NCBI RefSeq assembly: GCF_001654845.1
Contig: NZ_LXES01000049.1
Span: forward strand, 121,585 to 185,584
Length of the DNA stretch: 64,000 nt
Reading direction: 5' to 3'
From: Enterobacter soli ATCC BAA-2102
GTDB taxonomy: Bacteria > Pseudomonadota > Gammaproteobacteria > Enterobacterales > Enterobacteriaceae
The position numbers and the translations under genes are program-made. Below are positions 36,089-45,637 of this stretch, piece by piece (position 1 is the first letter of the stretch; each line of letters starts with the position of its first letter). The notes under the pieces were generated by a model. It did not search any database and was not told the DNA's origin. It saw only the letters and a list, made by a program, of their open reading frames with translations.

Positions 36089-36766
36089 TTACTTCACTGT
36101 AATAAATTGCTTGCCATGCCAAATACCAATACGGGTACGGCTGTTTGACACATCGCTTTTCTGAAGTCTTATTTTTGTCCCTGGCATGACGTAGTAACGT
36201 TCACGGCAACCTTTACCCTGATCCAGAGCAGGATCCTTACACGCACCATAGGCAATAACGCGGAAAGAGACATTGCCGGTGTTGGTGATAAGATCGCCCT
36301 GTCGGCTGTAATCGAAGCGCTCCTTACGTGGGGCGACCACCAGGATAGTCCCAATCTCCGCCGAAGCCGTTGCGGTGGCGGCTTTACCGGATTTGGTCGC
36401 AACGCTTTCACTTACCGGTTCATCAATCCATTGCAGGCGATAATAGCGCTCCTTATCGTCCTCTGGCCCTTTATAGAAAAAGCGAAAAACATCTTTCGCA
36501 TCGCCAGGAAGAATCAGGTTTGCAGGTGTCGATAATAATTCACCTGGATTTGCCAAATTCATTTCCACACCACCCGGTAGCGGCGATGAAAGTTGTTTTA
36601 CCGTCACGCTGACATAGCGTGCTGAATCCGTTGTGTTAATAATTTCTTTCGATAATGAACTCTCTTCGGAAGTCATTATCGACGTGATATCACCCACATT
36701 AATTGCCCAGCTGGAAAAAGATGTAGCGATCCCCACCAATATGGCAATTGGTAAATATTTATTCAT
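36089..36766 (-). CDS. ecpB: EcpB-like fimbrial periplasmic chaperone
   Basis: A 225-residue protein with a signal peptide (NKYLPIAILVGIATSFSSWA) and a chaperone Ig fold: FFYKGPEDDKERYYRLQW, ILVVAPRKERFDYS and NTGNVSFRVIAYGAC. Length and blocks agree with E. coli EcpB (about 222 residues). It probably carries the major pilin to the usher. It is about 50 bp after the pilin gene, and the gap to the usher start is about 50 bp. It is paralogous to the E chaperone in this operon. Confidence 0.88.
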   Translation of the reverse strand: MNKYLPIAILVGIATSFSSWAINVGDITSIMTSEESSLSKEIINTTDSARYVSVTVKQLSSPLPGGVEMNLANPGELLSTPANLILPGDAKDVFRFFYKGPEDDKERYYRLQWIDEPVSESVATKSGKAATATASAEIGTILVVAPRKERFDYSRQGDLITNTGNVSFRVIAYGACKDPALDQGKGCRERYYVMPGTKIRLQKSDVSNSRTRIGIWHGKQFITVK

Positions 36767-36817
36767 CTGTCAATTCCTGAGAAATTCGGGAGAATAAATC
36801 TCCCGAATTTTTATTCA

Positions 36818-37402
36818 TTACGCTGGGGTAGTCCAGGTAGCGTTGAACTGAACTTTAACATCGCCAGTCCAGTAGCCATCAGGCAGCGCAGAGTAGTCAG
36901 TCACAGCCGTAGAGCCATCAGACGTTGCAGATGCAATAGAGAACTTGAAGCTAGACTGATCGCTCACACGTTCTGCGCCGTTATATGCGCCATCAGCCAT
37001 CAGGCTTTCCAGACCAGAGGTTGAAGAGGAGTTCACCAGTACAGTTTCAGCAGAACTGGACAGTGCAGTACCATTCCATGCAACACCGACATCCAGAGTA
37101 GACGCATCGCCGCTTGCATTGGTCAGAGTATTGCTGATGACCTGTGCAGTCAGCTCAAAGTCTGTTGCACTTTCCTGTCCCTGAATCGTAACGTCAAAAG
37201 CACCATCCTGAGTATTGAACCCATTCAGGCCTTCCGCATACTGGAAAGTCAGAGAGTTCAGTGGAGTAACAACCAACATGCTGGTTGTATCTTTTGTTGC
37301 AGTTGCATCCCAAGATGCCGTTGCAGATGCAGTTACATCAGCCATCGCATTTGCTGCTGCGAATACAGAAGCCAGAGAGGCCACCAGTAATAACTTTTTC
37401 AT
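36818..37402 (-). CDS. ecpA: EcpA-like major pilin
   Basis: A 194-residue secreted pilin with signal MKKLLLVASLASVFAAANAMA. The mature part starts DVTASATASWDATATKDTTS, and the blocks LVVTPLNSLTFQYAEGLNGFN and VTDYSALPDGYWTGDVKVQFNATW closely follow E. coli EcpA (195 residues). No cysteines in the mature protein, as in the ECP (alpha-clade) pilins. A strong AGGAGAA ribosome site precedes ATG 37402. First gene of the operon; the AT-rich upstream region contains RcsAB-like sites. Confidence 0.92.
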   Translation of the reverse strand: MKKLLLVASLASVFAAANAMADVTASATASWDATATKDTTSMLVVTPLNSLTFQYAEGLNGFNTQDGAFDVTIQGQESATDFELTAQVISNTLTNASGDASTLDVGVAWNGTALSSSAETVLVNSSSTSGLESLMADGAYNGAERVSDQSSFKFSIASATSDGSTAVTDYSALPDGYWTGDVKVQFNATWTTPA

Positions 37403-37557
37403 TTTCTTCTCCTAAGAAAGACGCGCAACCAGGTACTGTTCATATAAGAAACCAGGATGCTCCATTTAATTGCGAGCGAGATTTGCTGCGCCAAAAAAGT
37501 ATTATTCGAAAGATGTTTCACGACAACACACAAAAATACGAAAAATCTCATAATTCT

Positions 37558-37571
37558 TAAGAATATTCTCA
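37558..37571 (-). promoter_or_regulatory. RcsAB-box-like site upstream of ecpA
   Basis: TAAGAATATTCTCA matches the RcsAB consensus TAAGAATATTCCTA at 12 of 14 positions. It lies about 155 bp upstream of the pilin start codon, a distance suited to an activator site. RcsB is known to promote mat/ecp expression in some E. coli; control here is inference. Confidence 0.6.
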
Positions 37572-37849
37572 CAACCATCATGCTAAAAAACAGTATTGTA
37601 AATATATAAAACCACAATAACTGTGATATATAGATTTTATGACCAATAATTACAACTTATTGAGTGATTAACGCTAATTTTGCTTTTTGATACAAATCAA
37701 AATTGGAAACTGACGCATTAAATCTAAAAAACATTTTAAATCAATAAAATATAGAAGATACGCAAAAACAAAAATCTTGTTAAAAAATTGCTATAAGAAT
37801 GCAACTTTTTGGTACGAGAGGAAATATTCCTATTCATAATAAATAAAAA

Positions 37850-37863
37850 AAGGAAAATTCTTA
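37850..37863 (-). promoter_or_regulatory. Weaker RcsAB-box-like site
   Basis: AAGGAAAATTCTTA matches the consensus at 10 of 14 positions and resembles the E. coli flhDC box TAGGAAAAATCTTA. A further 10-of-14 match (AGGAAATATTCCTA) is at 37819-37832. Alone each is weak; the cluster raises interest. Confidence 0.35.
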
Positions 37864-37925
37864 TAATCCAGTTAAATAACAAAAATGGATTCCTGCCTTC
37901 TATTTTTAACAAATAACAGAAAACC

Positions 37926-37939
37926 TAAGAATATTCCTC
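37926..37939. promoter_or_regulatory. Near-perfect RcsAB-box-like site between ecpA and mdtA
   Basis: TAAGAATATTCCTC matches the RcsAB consensus at 13 of 14 positions. It is about 520 bp upstream of ecpA and 250 bp upstream of mdtA, so it could serve either. A further half site, AATATTCCT, follows at 37949-37957. Confidence 0.6.
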
Positions 37940-38109
37940 GAATAATGAAATATTCCTGGTCTGAGGATTGAAATACTTATTTCATACGCTGATTCATTAA
38001 TGTGACGTAGCACCCAGGTTCGGCTTTTCCAGACTGGGTAAGCAAATCCCCCCCCCGCATTGCCGCTTTGCAGTCACCCCCAATCAGACAATTCCAGACA
38101 GTCTTCCAT

Positions 38110-38127
38110 ATTTCCTCCATTTTTCTG
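38110..38127 (+). promoter_or_regulatory. Possible BaeR box upstream of mdtA
   Basis: ATTTCCTCCATTTTTCTG partly follows the E. coli BaeR box (TTTTTCTCCATDATTGGC), sharing CTCCAT and the T-rich flanks, about 63 bp before the mdtA start. The second half of the box is poorly kept, so the call is tentative. BaeR activation of mdtABCD is known in E. coli. Confidence 0.4.
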
Positions 38128-38189
38128 CCGTCTTGCCTGACTAAACTAGTATCATTCCCCGAAGTGTTTCAGGATGAGAACGTATAACG

Positions 38190-39437
38190 ATGAAAGGCAG
38201 TCATAAATCCCGCTGGGCAATCGCCGCTGGCATCATTGTGGTGGTCCTTGCCGCCGCCTGGTACTGGCACAGTCAATCTTCCGGTACTGCTACACCTACT
38301 GGAGCAAATTCCCAGCCACAGCGCCCTGTGGGCGGTGGCCGTCACGGGATGCGCGGCGGCGCACTGGCACCGGTGCAAGCCGCGACGGCAGTGAACAAAG
38401 CCGTTCCTCGTTATCTTTCCGGCCTGGGGACCATTACGGCGGCAAACACGGTGACGGTCCGCAGCCGCGTCGATGGTCAACTGATGGCCATTCATTTCCA
38501 GGAAGGCCAGCAGGTTAAAGCCGGCGATTTACTGGCAGAGATCGACCCAAGCCAGTTCAAAGTCGCCCTCGCCCAGGCACAAGGGCAGCTCGCAAAAGAT
38601 AAAGCCACGCTCGCGAACGCCCGGCGTGATTTGGCACGCTATCAGCAGCTGGTCAAAACCAATCTGGTATCCCGCCAGGAGCTTGATACCCAGCAGTCGC
38701 TGGTGAGCGAAACCCAGGGCACAATAAAAGCCGATGAAGCCTCCGTCGCCAGCGCGCAGTTACAGCTCGACTGGAGCCGCATCACTGCCCCCATCGATGG
38801 CCGTGTGGGGCTGAAACAGGTCGACATCGGAAATCAAATCTCCAGCAGCGACACTACCGGTATTGTGGTCATCACCCAAACCCATCCAATCGATTTGGTC
38901 TTTACCCTGCCGGAAAGCGATATCGCCACCGTTGTGCAGGCGCAAAAAGCCGGTCAGGGGCTGGTCGTCGAAGCCTGGGACCGCACCAACAAACAGAAGC
39001 TGAGCGAAGGTTCACTCCTGAGCCTTGATAACCAGATTGATACCACCACCGGCACTATTAAGCTTAAAGCCCGCTTTAACAACCAGGACGACGCCCTGTT
39101 CCCGAACCAGTTTGTGAATGCGCGAATGCTGGTAGCCACCGAAGAAAATGCCGTGGTCATTCCGGCGGCAGCGCTGCAAATGGGGAATGAAGGCAACTTT
39201 GTCTGGGTGCTGAACAGTGAAAACAAGGTCAGTAAACATCTGGTGAAAACCGGGATCCAGGACAGTCAGACAGTGGTTATCAGCGCCGGGATTTCCGCAG
39301 GCGACCGCGTGGTGACCGACGGCATTGACCGCCTGACCGAAGGCGCCAAAGTCGAAGTGGTTGAAGCGCATGACAGCACCACCGCCACGGAACAACCCGC
39401 CAGACGTGAACACAAAAAACAGGGAGCGACCTCCTGA
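38190..39437 (+). CDS. mdtA: MdtA, periplasmic adaptor of the MdtABC efflux pump
   Basis: Membrane-fusion protein linking the RND pumps MdtB/MdtC to TolC. It has 415 residues, same as E. coli. A TM anchor lies at about residues 10-27 (WAIAAGIIVVVLAAAWYW), then the lipoyl halves (VRSRVDGQLMAIHFQEGQQVKAGDLLAEIDP), an alpha-hairpin with coiled-coil character (QAQGQLAKDKATLANARRDL...SAQLQLD) and a beta-barrel/MP domain. First gene of mdtABCD-baeSR; its stop overlaps mdtB by one base. Confidence 0.97.
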   Translation: MKGSHKSRWAIAAGIIVVVLAAAWYWHSQSSGTATPTGANSQPQRPVGGGRHGMRGGALAPVQAATAVNKAVPRYLSGLGTITAANTVTVRSRVDGQLMAIHFQEGQQVKAGDLLAEIDPSQFKVALAQAQGQLAKDKATLANARRDLARYQQLVKTNLVSRQELDTQQSLVSETQGTIKADEASVASAQLQLDWSRITAPIDGRVGLKQVDIGNQISSSDTTGIVVITQTHPIDLVFTLPESDIATVVQAQKAGQGLVVEAWDRTNKQKLSEGSLLSLDNQIDTTTGTIKLKARFNNQDDALFPNQFVNARMLVATEENAVVIPAAALQMGNEGNFVWVLNSENKVSKHLVKTGIQDSQTVVISAGISAGDRVVTDGIDRLTEGAKVEVVEAHDSTTATEQPARREHKKQGATS

Positions 39438-42400
39438 TGCAGGTGATGCCACCAAGCTCTACAGGTGGGCCGTCACGCCTGTTCATTTTGCGCCCCGTTG
39501 CCACCACGCTGCTGATGGTGGCCATTCTGCTGGCCGGGATCATCGGTTATCGTTTTCTGCCCGTTTCGGCGCTGCCAGAAGTCGATTACCCCACTATTCA
39601 GGTAATCACGCTCTATCCTGGCGCCAGCCCGGACGTTGTGACCTCCGCCATTACCGCACCGCTGGAACGTCAGTTTGGCCAGATGTCTGGCTTAAAACAG
39701 ATGTCCTCGCAAAGCTCGGGCGGCGCGTCAGTGGTGACCCTCCAGTTCCAGCTGACGCTGTCGCTGGACGTTGCCGAGCAGGAAGTGCAGGCCGCGATTA
39801 ACGCCGCCACCAACCTTCTGCCATCCGACCTGCCTAACCCACCGGTTTACAGCAAAGTTAACCCGGCGGATCCGCCAATCATGACCCTTGCGGTCACCTC
39901 ATCTGCCATTCCGATGACTCAGGTGGAAGATATGGTGGAAACCCGCGTGGCGCAGAAAATTTCGCAGGTGTCGGGGGTGGGTCTGGTGACACTGGCTGGC
40001 GGGCAGCGCCCGGCAGTGCGCGTGAAGCTGAATGCGCAGGCCATTGCCTCTCTGGGGTTAACCAGCGAAACCATTCGCACGGCGATCAGCAATGCGAACG
40101 TCAATTCCGCCAAAGGCTCGCTGGATGGCCCAACGCGTGCCGTCACGCTGTCTGCAAACGACCAGATGCAGTCTGCCGATGAATATCGCCAGCTGATTGT
40201 GGCGTATCAAAACGGCGCACCCGTTCGCCTGGGCGATGTGGCAACCGTTGAGCAAGGGGCAGAAAACAGCTGGCTTGGTGCCTGGGCCAACAAACAGCAG
40301 GCGATTGTAATGAACGTACAGCGCCAGCCTGGTGCCAACATCATTGATACCGCCGACAGTATCCGCACGATGCTGCCGCAGCTGATTGAAAGCCTGCCGA
40401 AGTCCGTCAGCGTGAAGGTGCTTTCCGACCGCACAACCAATATTCGCGCGTCCGTTTCCGACACCCAGTTTGAGCTGATGCTGGCCATTGCGCTGGTAGT
40501 CATGATCATCTACCTGTTCCTGCGCAACGTGCCGGCCACCATTATCCCTGCCGTCGCCGTGCCGTTATCGCTGGTGGGTACCTTTGCCGTGATGGTGTTC
40601 CTTGATTTTTCGATCAACAACCTGACGCTGATGGCGCTCACCATCGCCACCGGTTTTGTGGTGGATGATGCCATCGTGGTGATCGAAAACATCTCGCGCT
40701 ATATCGAAAAAGGCGAAAAACCGCTAGCCGCCGCGCTGAAAGGGGCGGGAGAAATCGGCTTTACCATTATCTCCCTTACCTTCTCATTAATTGCCGTACT
40801 GATCCCGCTGCTGTTTATGGGGGATATTGTCGGCCGGCTGTTCCGCGAATTTGCCGTCACCCTGGCGGTCGCGATTTTGATCTCGGCGATAGTGTCCCTG
40901 ACGCTGACGCCGATGATGTGCGCCCGCATGTTGAGCGTTGAGTCCCTGCGCAAACAAAACCGCTTCTCGCGGGCGTCGGAGCGGATGTTCGAACGCATCA
41001 TCGCCGCCTACGGCCGCCTGCTGGCAAAAGTGCTTAATCATGCGTGGGCCACACTTGGCGTGGCGTTGGGTACGCTGGCGCTGAGCGTGATGCTGTGGAT
41101 TTTCATCCCGAAAGGATTCTTCCCGATTCAGGATAACGGCATCATTCAGGGCACGCTTCAGGCTCCGCAGTCTGTCTCCTTTGCCAGCATGGCGCAGCGC
41201 CAGCAGCAAGTGTCTGAGCTCATCATGAAAGATCCGGCGGTTGAAAGTCTGACCTCTTTCGTGGGCGTTGACGGAACCAACCCGTCGCTGAACAGCGCGC
41301 GTCTGCAAATTAATCTCAAACCGCTGAGTGACCGGGATGACCGCGTACAAACGGTGATTGAGCGCCTGCAAACTGCCGTCGCCCGCGTGCCGGGGATCGA
41401 GCTGTATCTGCAACCGATTCAGGATTTAACCATCGATACCCAGGTGAGCCGCACCCAGTATCAGTTCACGTTACAGGCCACTTCTCTCGATGCTCTCAGC
41501 ACCTGGGTGCCGCAGCTGGTGAATAAACTCAAAGCGCTGCCGCAAATTTCCGACGTCAGCAGTGACTGGCAGGACAAAGGGCTGGCGGCATATGTGAACG
41601 TTAACCGCGACAGCGCCAGCCGTCTTGGCATCACGATGGCCGATGTTGATAACGCGCTGTACAACGCGTTCGGGCAGCGGCTGATCTCCACAATTTATAC
41701 CCAGGCGAACCAGTATCGCGTGGTGCTGGAGCACAACACCGAAAATACACCGGGGCTTGCCGCGCTGGATACGGTGCGCCTGACCAGTAAGGATGGCGGG
41801 ATTGTGCCGTTAAGCGCCATTGCCAGCGTGGAAGAGCGCTACACCCCGCTTGCGATTAACCATCTCGATCAGTTCCCGTCCACCACCATCTCGTTCAACG
41901 TGCCGGACGCCTACTCGCTGGGTGAAGCCGTAGAGGCCATTCTTACGGCGGAAAAAGATCTTAGCTTCCCGTCAGACATTCAGACCCAGTTCCAGGGCAG
42001 CACGCTGGCCTTCCAGGCGGCGCTGGGGAATACCATCTGGCTGATTGTCGCTGCCGTGGTGGCGATGTATATCGTGCTCGGCGTGCTGTACGAAAGCTTT
42101 ATTCACCCAATCACCATCCTCTCTACCCTGCCAACCGCAGGCGTTGGTGCGCTTCTGGCGCTGATGCTGGCAGGCAGTGAACTGGACGTGATTGCGATAA
42201 TCGGCATTATCCTGCTAATCGGCATCGTGAAGAAAAACGCCATCATGATGATCGACTTTGCCCTTGCCGCCGAACGCGAACAAGGCATGTCACCGCGAGA
42301 GGCTATCTTCCAGGCGTGTCTGCTGCGTTTTCGCCCAATCCTGATGACCACGCTGGCCGCGCTGTTGGGTGCCCTGCCGCTGATGCTGAGTACCGGTGTG

Positions 42401-42559
42401 GGGGCCGAGCTACGCCGCCCTCTGGGGATTGGCATGGTCGGTGGTTTGCTGGTGAGCCAGGTGCTGACGCTGTTTACCACCCCGGTGATTTACCTGCTCT
42501 TTGACCAGTTGGCTATCTGGGCAAAAAGCCGTTTCCCGAAACGTGAAGAGGAGGCGTAA
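39437..42559 (+). CDS. mdtB: MdtB, RND efflux pump subunit
   Basis: A 1040-residue inner-membrane RND transporter. It works as a heteromultimer with MdtC; E. coli substrates include bile salts and novobiocin. Twelve TM segments, with a pair of large periplasmic loops after TM1 and TM7. TM4 carries the proton-relay aspartates in GFVVDDAIVVIENISR, and a lysine-containing TM10 motif is seen (LIGIVKKNAIMMIDFAL). It starts at the overlapping TGATG with mdtA and ends directly against mdtC. Confidence 0.97.
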   Translation: MQVMPPSSTGGPSRLFILRPVATTLLMVAILLAGIIGYRFLPVSALPEVDYPTIQVITLYPGASPDVVTSAITAPLERQFGQMSGLKQMSSQSSGGASVVTLQFQLTLSLDVAEQEVQAAINAATNLLPSDLPNPPVYSKVNPADPPIMTLAVTSSAIPMTQVEDMVETRVAQKISQVSGVGLVTLAGGQRPAVRVKLNAQAIASLGLTSETIRTAISNANVNSAKGSLDGPTRAVTLSANDQMQSADEYRQLIVAYQNGAPVRLGDVATVEQGAENSWLGAWANKQQAIVMNVQRQPGANIIDTADSIRTMLPQLIESLPKSVSVKVLSDRTTNIRASVSDTQFELMLAIALVVMIIYLFLRNVPATIIPAVAVPLSLVGTFAVMVFLDFSINNLTLMALTIATGFVVDDAIVVIENISRYIEKGEKPLAAALKGAGEIGFTIISLTFSLIAVLIPLLFMGDIVGRLFREFAVTLAVAILISAIVSLTLTPMMCARMLSVESLRKQNRFSRASERMFERIIAAYGRLLAKVLNHAWATLGVALGTLALSVMLWIFIPKGFFPIQDNGIIQGTLQAPQSVSFASMAQRQQQVSELIMKDPAVESLTSFVGVDGTNPSLNSARLQINLKPLSDRDDRVQTVIERLQTAVARVPGIELYLQPIQDLTIDTQVSRTQYQFTLQATSLDALSTWVPQLVNKLKALPQISDVSSDWQDKGLAAYVNVNRDSASRLGITMADVDNALYNAFGQRLISTIYTQANQYRVVLEHNTENTPGLAALDTVRLTSKDGGIVPLSAIASVEERYTPLAINHLDQFPSTTISFNVPDAYSLGEAVEAILTAEKDLSFPSDIQTQFQGSTLAFQAALGNTIWLIVAAVVAMYIVLGVLYESFIHPITILSTLPTAGVGALLALMLAGSELDVIAIIGIILLIGIVKKNAIMMIDFALAAEREQGMSPREAIFQACLLRFRPILMTTLAALLGALPLMLSTGVGAELRRPLGIGMVGGLLVSQVLTLFTTPVIYLLFDQLAIWAKSRFPKREEEA

Positions 42560-45500
42560 GTGAAGTTTTTCGCCCTCTTCATTTACCGCCCGGTCGCGAC
42601 GATATTAATTTCGCTCGCTATCACCCTGTGCGGCGTGCTTGGCTTCCGGCTGCTGCCGGTGGCTCCGCTGCCGCAGGTGGATTTCCCGGTGATCATGATC
42701 AGCGCATCGCTGCCGGGCGCTTCGCCGGAAACGATGGCCTCTTCGGTGGCCACGCCGCTGGAACGCTCGCTGGGGCGCATTGCCGGGGTGAACGAAATGA
42801 CCTCCAGCAGTTCGCTTGGCAGCACGCGTATCATTCTGGAATTCAGCTTCGATCGAGATATTAACGGCGCCGCACGTGACGTACAGGCCGCGATCAACGC
42901 CGCACAAAGCTTGTTACCAAGCGGGATGCCAAGCCGTCCGACGTACCGTAAAGCCAACCCGTCTGACGCGCCAATCATGATCCTGACGCTCACCTCGGAC
43001 ACCTATTCTCAGGGGCAACTTTACGACTTTGCCTCCACCCAGCTGGCGCAGACCATCTCCCAGATCGACGGCGTGGGTGACGTTGACGTCGGCGGCAGCT
43101 CCCTGCCTGCGGTGCGTGTGGGCTTAAACCCGCAGGCGCTGTTCAACCAGGGCGTGTCGCTGGATGACGTGCGCACCGCCATCAGCAACGCGAACGTTCG
43201 CAAGCCGCAAGGGGCGATCGATGACCAGAGCCATCGCTGGCAAATCCAGACCAACGACGAGCTGAAAACCGCTGCGGAATACCAGCCGCTGATCATTCAC
43301 TACAACAACGGTGCGGCGGTACGCTTAAGCGATGTCGCCAGCGTCACCGATTCGGTGCAGGACGTACGTAACGCCGGGATGACCAACGCCAAACCGGCAA
43401 TTTTGCTGATGATCCGCAAGCTGCCGGAAGCCAACATCATCCAGACGGTCAACAGCATCCGCGCACGACTGCCCGAGTTGCAGGAAACCATTCCGGCGGC
43501 CATTGATTTGCAGATTGCCCAGGATCGCTCTCCGACGATCCGCGCCTCGCTCGAAGAGGTGGAGCAAACGTTAATTATCTCCGTTGCCCTGGTGATTCTG
43601 GTGGTGTTTTTGTTCCTGCGCTCGGGTCGCGCAACGCTTATCCCGGCCGTGGCCGTTCCGGTGTCGTTGATCGGCACCTTTGCCGCCATGTATCTGTGTG
43701 GGTTTAGCCTGAATAACCTTTCACTGATGGCGCTGACCATTGCCACAGGCTTCGTCGTGGATGACGCCATTGTGGTGCTGGAAAATATTTCACGCCATCT
43801 GGAAGCTGGCGTGAAACCGCTCCAGGCGGCGCTTCAGGGTACGCGCGAAGTGGGCTTCACGGTGCTCTCGATGAGTCTGTCTCTGGTGGCGGTGTTCCTG
43901 CCGCTGCTGCTGATGGGCGGGCTTCCTGGTCGCCTGCTGCGAGAATTTGCCGTCACGCTCTCCGTCGCCATTGGTATTTCGCTGGCTATCTCGCTGACGT
44001 TAACGCCGATGATGTGCGGCTGGATGCTCAAACGCAGCAAACCGCACTCGCAGCCACGGCGTAAAGGTTTTGGCCGTTTCCTGATGGCCATGCAGGAGAG
44101 CTACGGCAAGTCGCTGAAATGGGTGCTGAACCACACGCGGATTGTCGGGATGGTGCTGATTGGCACCATCGTGCTCAACGTCTGGATGTACATCTCTATC
44201 CCGAAAACATTCTTCCCGGAACAGGATACCGGGGTGCTGATGGGCGGTATTCAGGCAGATCAGAGCATCTCGTTCCAGGCGATGCGCGGTAAATTGCAGG
44301 ACTTTATGAAAATCATCCGCGAAGACAAGGCGGTGGATAATGTCACCGGGTTTACCGGCGGTTCGCGCGTGAACAGCGGGATGATGTTTATTACCCTCAA
44401 ACCGCGGGATGTGCGCAACGAAACCGCGCAGCAGGTTATCGACCGCCTGCGTCTGAAGCTTGCCAAAGAGCCGGGGGCCAATCTGTTTTTGATGGCCGTT
44501 CAGGATATCCGCGTGGGCGGACGTCAGGCCAACGCCAGCTATCAGTACACCCTGCTGTCTGACGATCTTGCCGCCCTGCGCGAATGGGAGCCGAAGATCC
44601 GTAAAGCGCTGGCGGCGCTGCCAGAGCTGGCAGACGTGAACTCCGATCAACAGGACAACGGTGCAGAGATGGATCTGACCTACGATCGTGAAACCATGTC
44701 GCGGCTGGGCATTAATGTAGAAGCCGCCAACAGCCTGCTGAATAACGCCTTTGGTCAGCGTGAGATCTCCACCATTTACCAGCCGATGAACCAGTACAAA
44801 GTGGTGATGGAAGTGGATCCGCGTTACACCCAGGACATCAGCGCGCTGGACAAAATGTTTGTGATTAACAGCGAAGGTAAGGCGATTCCGCTCTCTTATT
44901 TCGCCAGCTGGCAGCCCGCAAACGCCCCGCTCTCTGTTAACCATCAGGGGCTTTCCGCCGCCTCAACCATTTCGTTTAACCTGCCAACCGGGTCGTCGCT
45001 GTCTGAGGCAAGTGATGCCATCAACCGTACCATGACCCAGCTTGGCGTGCCGTCCACCGTGCGCGGCAGTTTTGCAGGGACGGCGCAGGTATTCCAGGAG
45101 ACAATGAACTCACAAGTGATCCTGATCCTGGCGGCCATCGCCACGGTCTATATCGTGCTGGGGGTGTTGTATGAAAGTTACGTTCATCCGCTGACCATCC
45201 TCTCTACTCTGCCTTCGGCGGGTGTGGGTGCGCTGCTGGCGCTGGAACTGTTCGGTGCCCCTTTCAGCCTAATCGCACTAATCGGTATCATGCTATTAAT
45301 AGGCATTGTGAAGAAAAACGCCATTATGATGGTCGACTTTGCGCTGGTGGCGCAGCGCCAGGGCAATCTGAGCCCGGAAGAGGCTATTTTCCAGGCTTGC
45401 CTGCTGCGTTTTCGCCCGATCATGATGACCACGCTGGCGGCGCTGTTTGGCGCTCTGCCGCTGGTGATCTCCGGTGGTGATGGCTCCGAGCTGCGTCAGC

Positions 45501-45637
45501 CGCTGGGGATAACGATTGTCGGTGGTCTGGTGATGAGCCAGTTGCTAACGCTCTATACCACCCCTGTGGTCTATCTCTTCTTCGACCGCCTGCGGGTGCG
45601 TTTTTCGCGTAAAAACAGAGAAACGGTAAATGGGTAA
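42560..45637 (+). CDS. mdtC: MdtC, RND efflux pump subunit
   Basis: A 1025-residue RND transporter, partner of MdtB and about equally related to it along its whole length. The start codon is GTG immediately after the mdtB stop, giving KFFALFIYRPVATILISLAI. The TM4 motif GFVVDDAIVVLENISR and TM10 motif LIGIVKKNAIMMVDFAL are intact. In E. coli the two subunits have unequal roles, MdtC mainly substrate-related and MdtB mainly proton-related. Stop abuts mdtD with no spacer. Confidence 0.97.
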   Translation: MKFFALFIYRPVATILISLAITLCGVLGFRLLPVAPLPQVDFPVIMISASLPGASPETMASSVATPLERSLGRIAGVNEMTSSSSLGSTRIILEFSFDRDINGAARDVQAAINAAQSLLPSGMPSRPTYRKANPSDAPIMILTLTSDTYSQGQLYDFASTQLAQTISQIDGVGDVDVGGSSLPAVRVGLNPQALFNQGVSLDDVRTAISNANVRKPQGAIDDQSHRWQIQTNDELKTAAEYQPLIIHYNNGAAVRLSDVASVTDSVQDVRNAGMTNAKPAILLMIRKLPEANIIQTVNSIRARLPELQETIPAAIDLQIAQDRSPTIRASLEEVEQTLIISVALVILVVFLFLRSGRATLIPAVAVPVSLIGTFAAMYLCGFSLNNLSLMALTIATGFVVDDAIVVLENISRHLEAGVKPLQAALQGTREVGFTVLSMSLSLVAVFLPLLLMGGLPGRLLREFAVTLSVAIGISLAISLTLTPMMCGWMLKRSKPHSQPRRKGFGRFLMAMQESYGKSLKWVLNHTRIVGMVLIGTIVLNVWMYISIPKTFFPEQDTGVLMGGIQADQSISFQAMRGKLQDFMKIIREDKAVDNVTGFTGGSRVNSGMMFITLKPRDVRNETAQQVIDRLRLKLAKEPGANLFLMAVQDIRVGGRQANASYQYTLLSDDLAALREWEPKIRKALAALPELADVNSDQQDNGAEMDLTYDRETMSRLGINVEAANSLLNNAFGQREISTIYQPMNQYKVVMEVDPRYTQDISALDKMFVINSEGKAIPLSYFASWQPANAPLSVNHQGLSAASTISFNLPTGSSLSEASDAINRTMTQLGVPSTVRGSFAGTAQVFQETMNSQVILILAAIATVYIVLGVLYESYVHPLTILSTLPSAGVGALLALELFGAPFSLIALIGIMLLIGIVKKNAIMMVDFALVAQRQGNLSPEEAIFQACLLRFRPIMMTTLAALFGALPLVISGGDGSELRQPLGITIVGGLVMSQLLTLYTTPVVYLFFDRLRVRFSRKNRETVNG

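Larger units (their letters stand above)
37403..38189. other. Divergent intergenic region ecpA/mdtA
   Basis: 787 bp with no supported gene, very AT-rich from 37,420 to 37,990. It contains the promoter region of the fimbrial operon (minus) and of mdtABCD-baeSR (plus), RcsAB-like sites at 37558-37571, 37819-37832, 37850-37863 and 37926-37939, and a BaeR-box-like site at 38110-38127. The E. coli K-12 sibA/sibB repeats expected upstream of mdtA were not recognised. Confidence 0.75.

Noticed and set aside
37600..38100. sibA/ibs-type toxin-antitoxin repeats expected before mdtA in E. coli
   Set aside because: No long direct repeats and no short hydrophobic frame with a ribosome site were seen; the region is simply AT-rich with regulatory-like sites.
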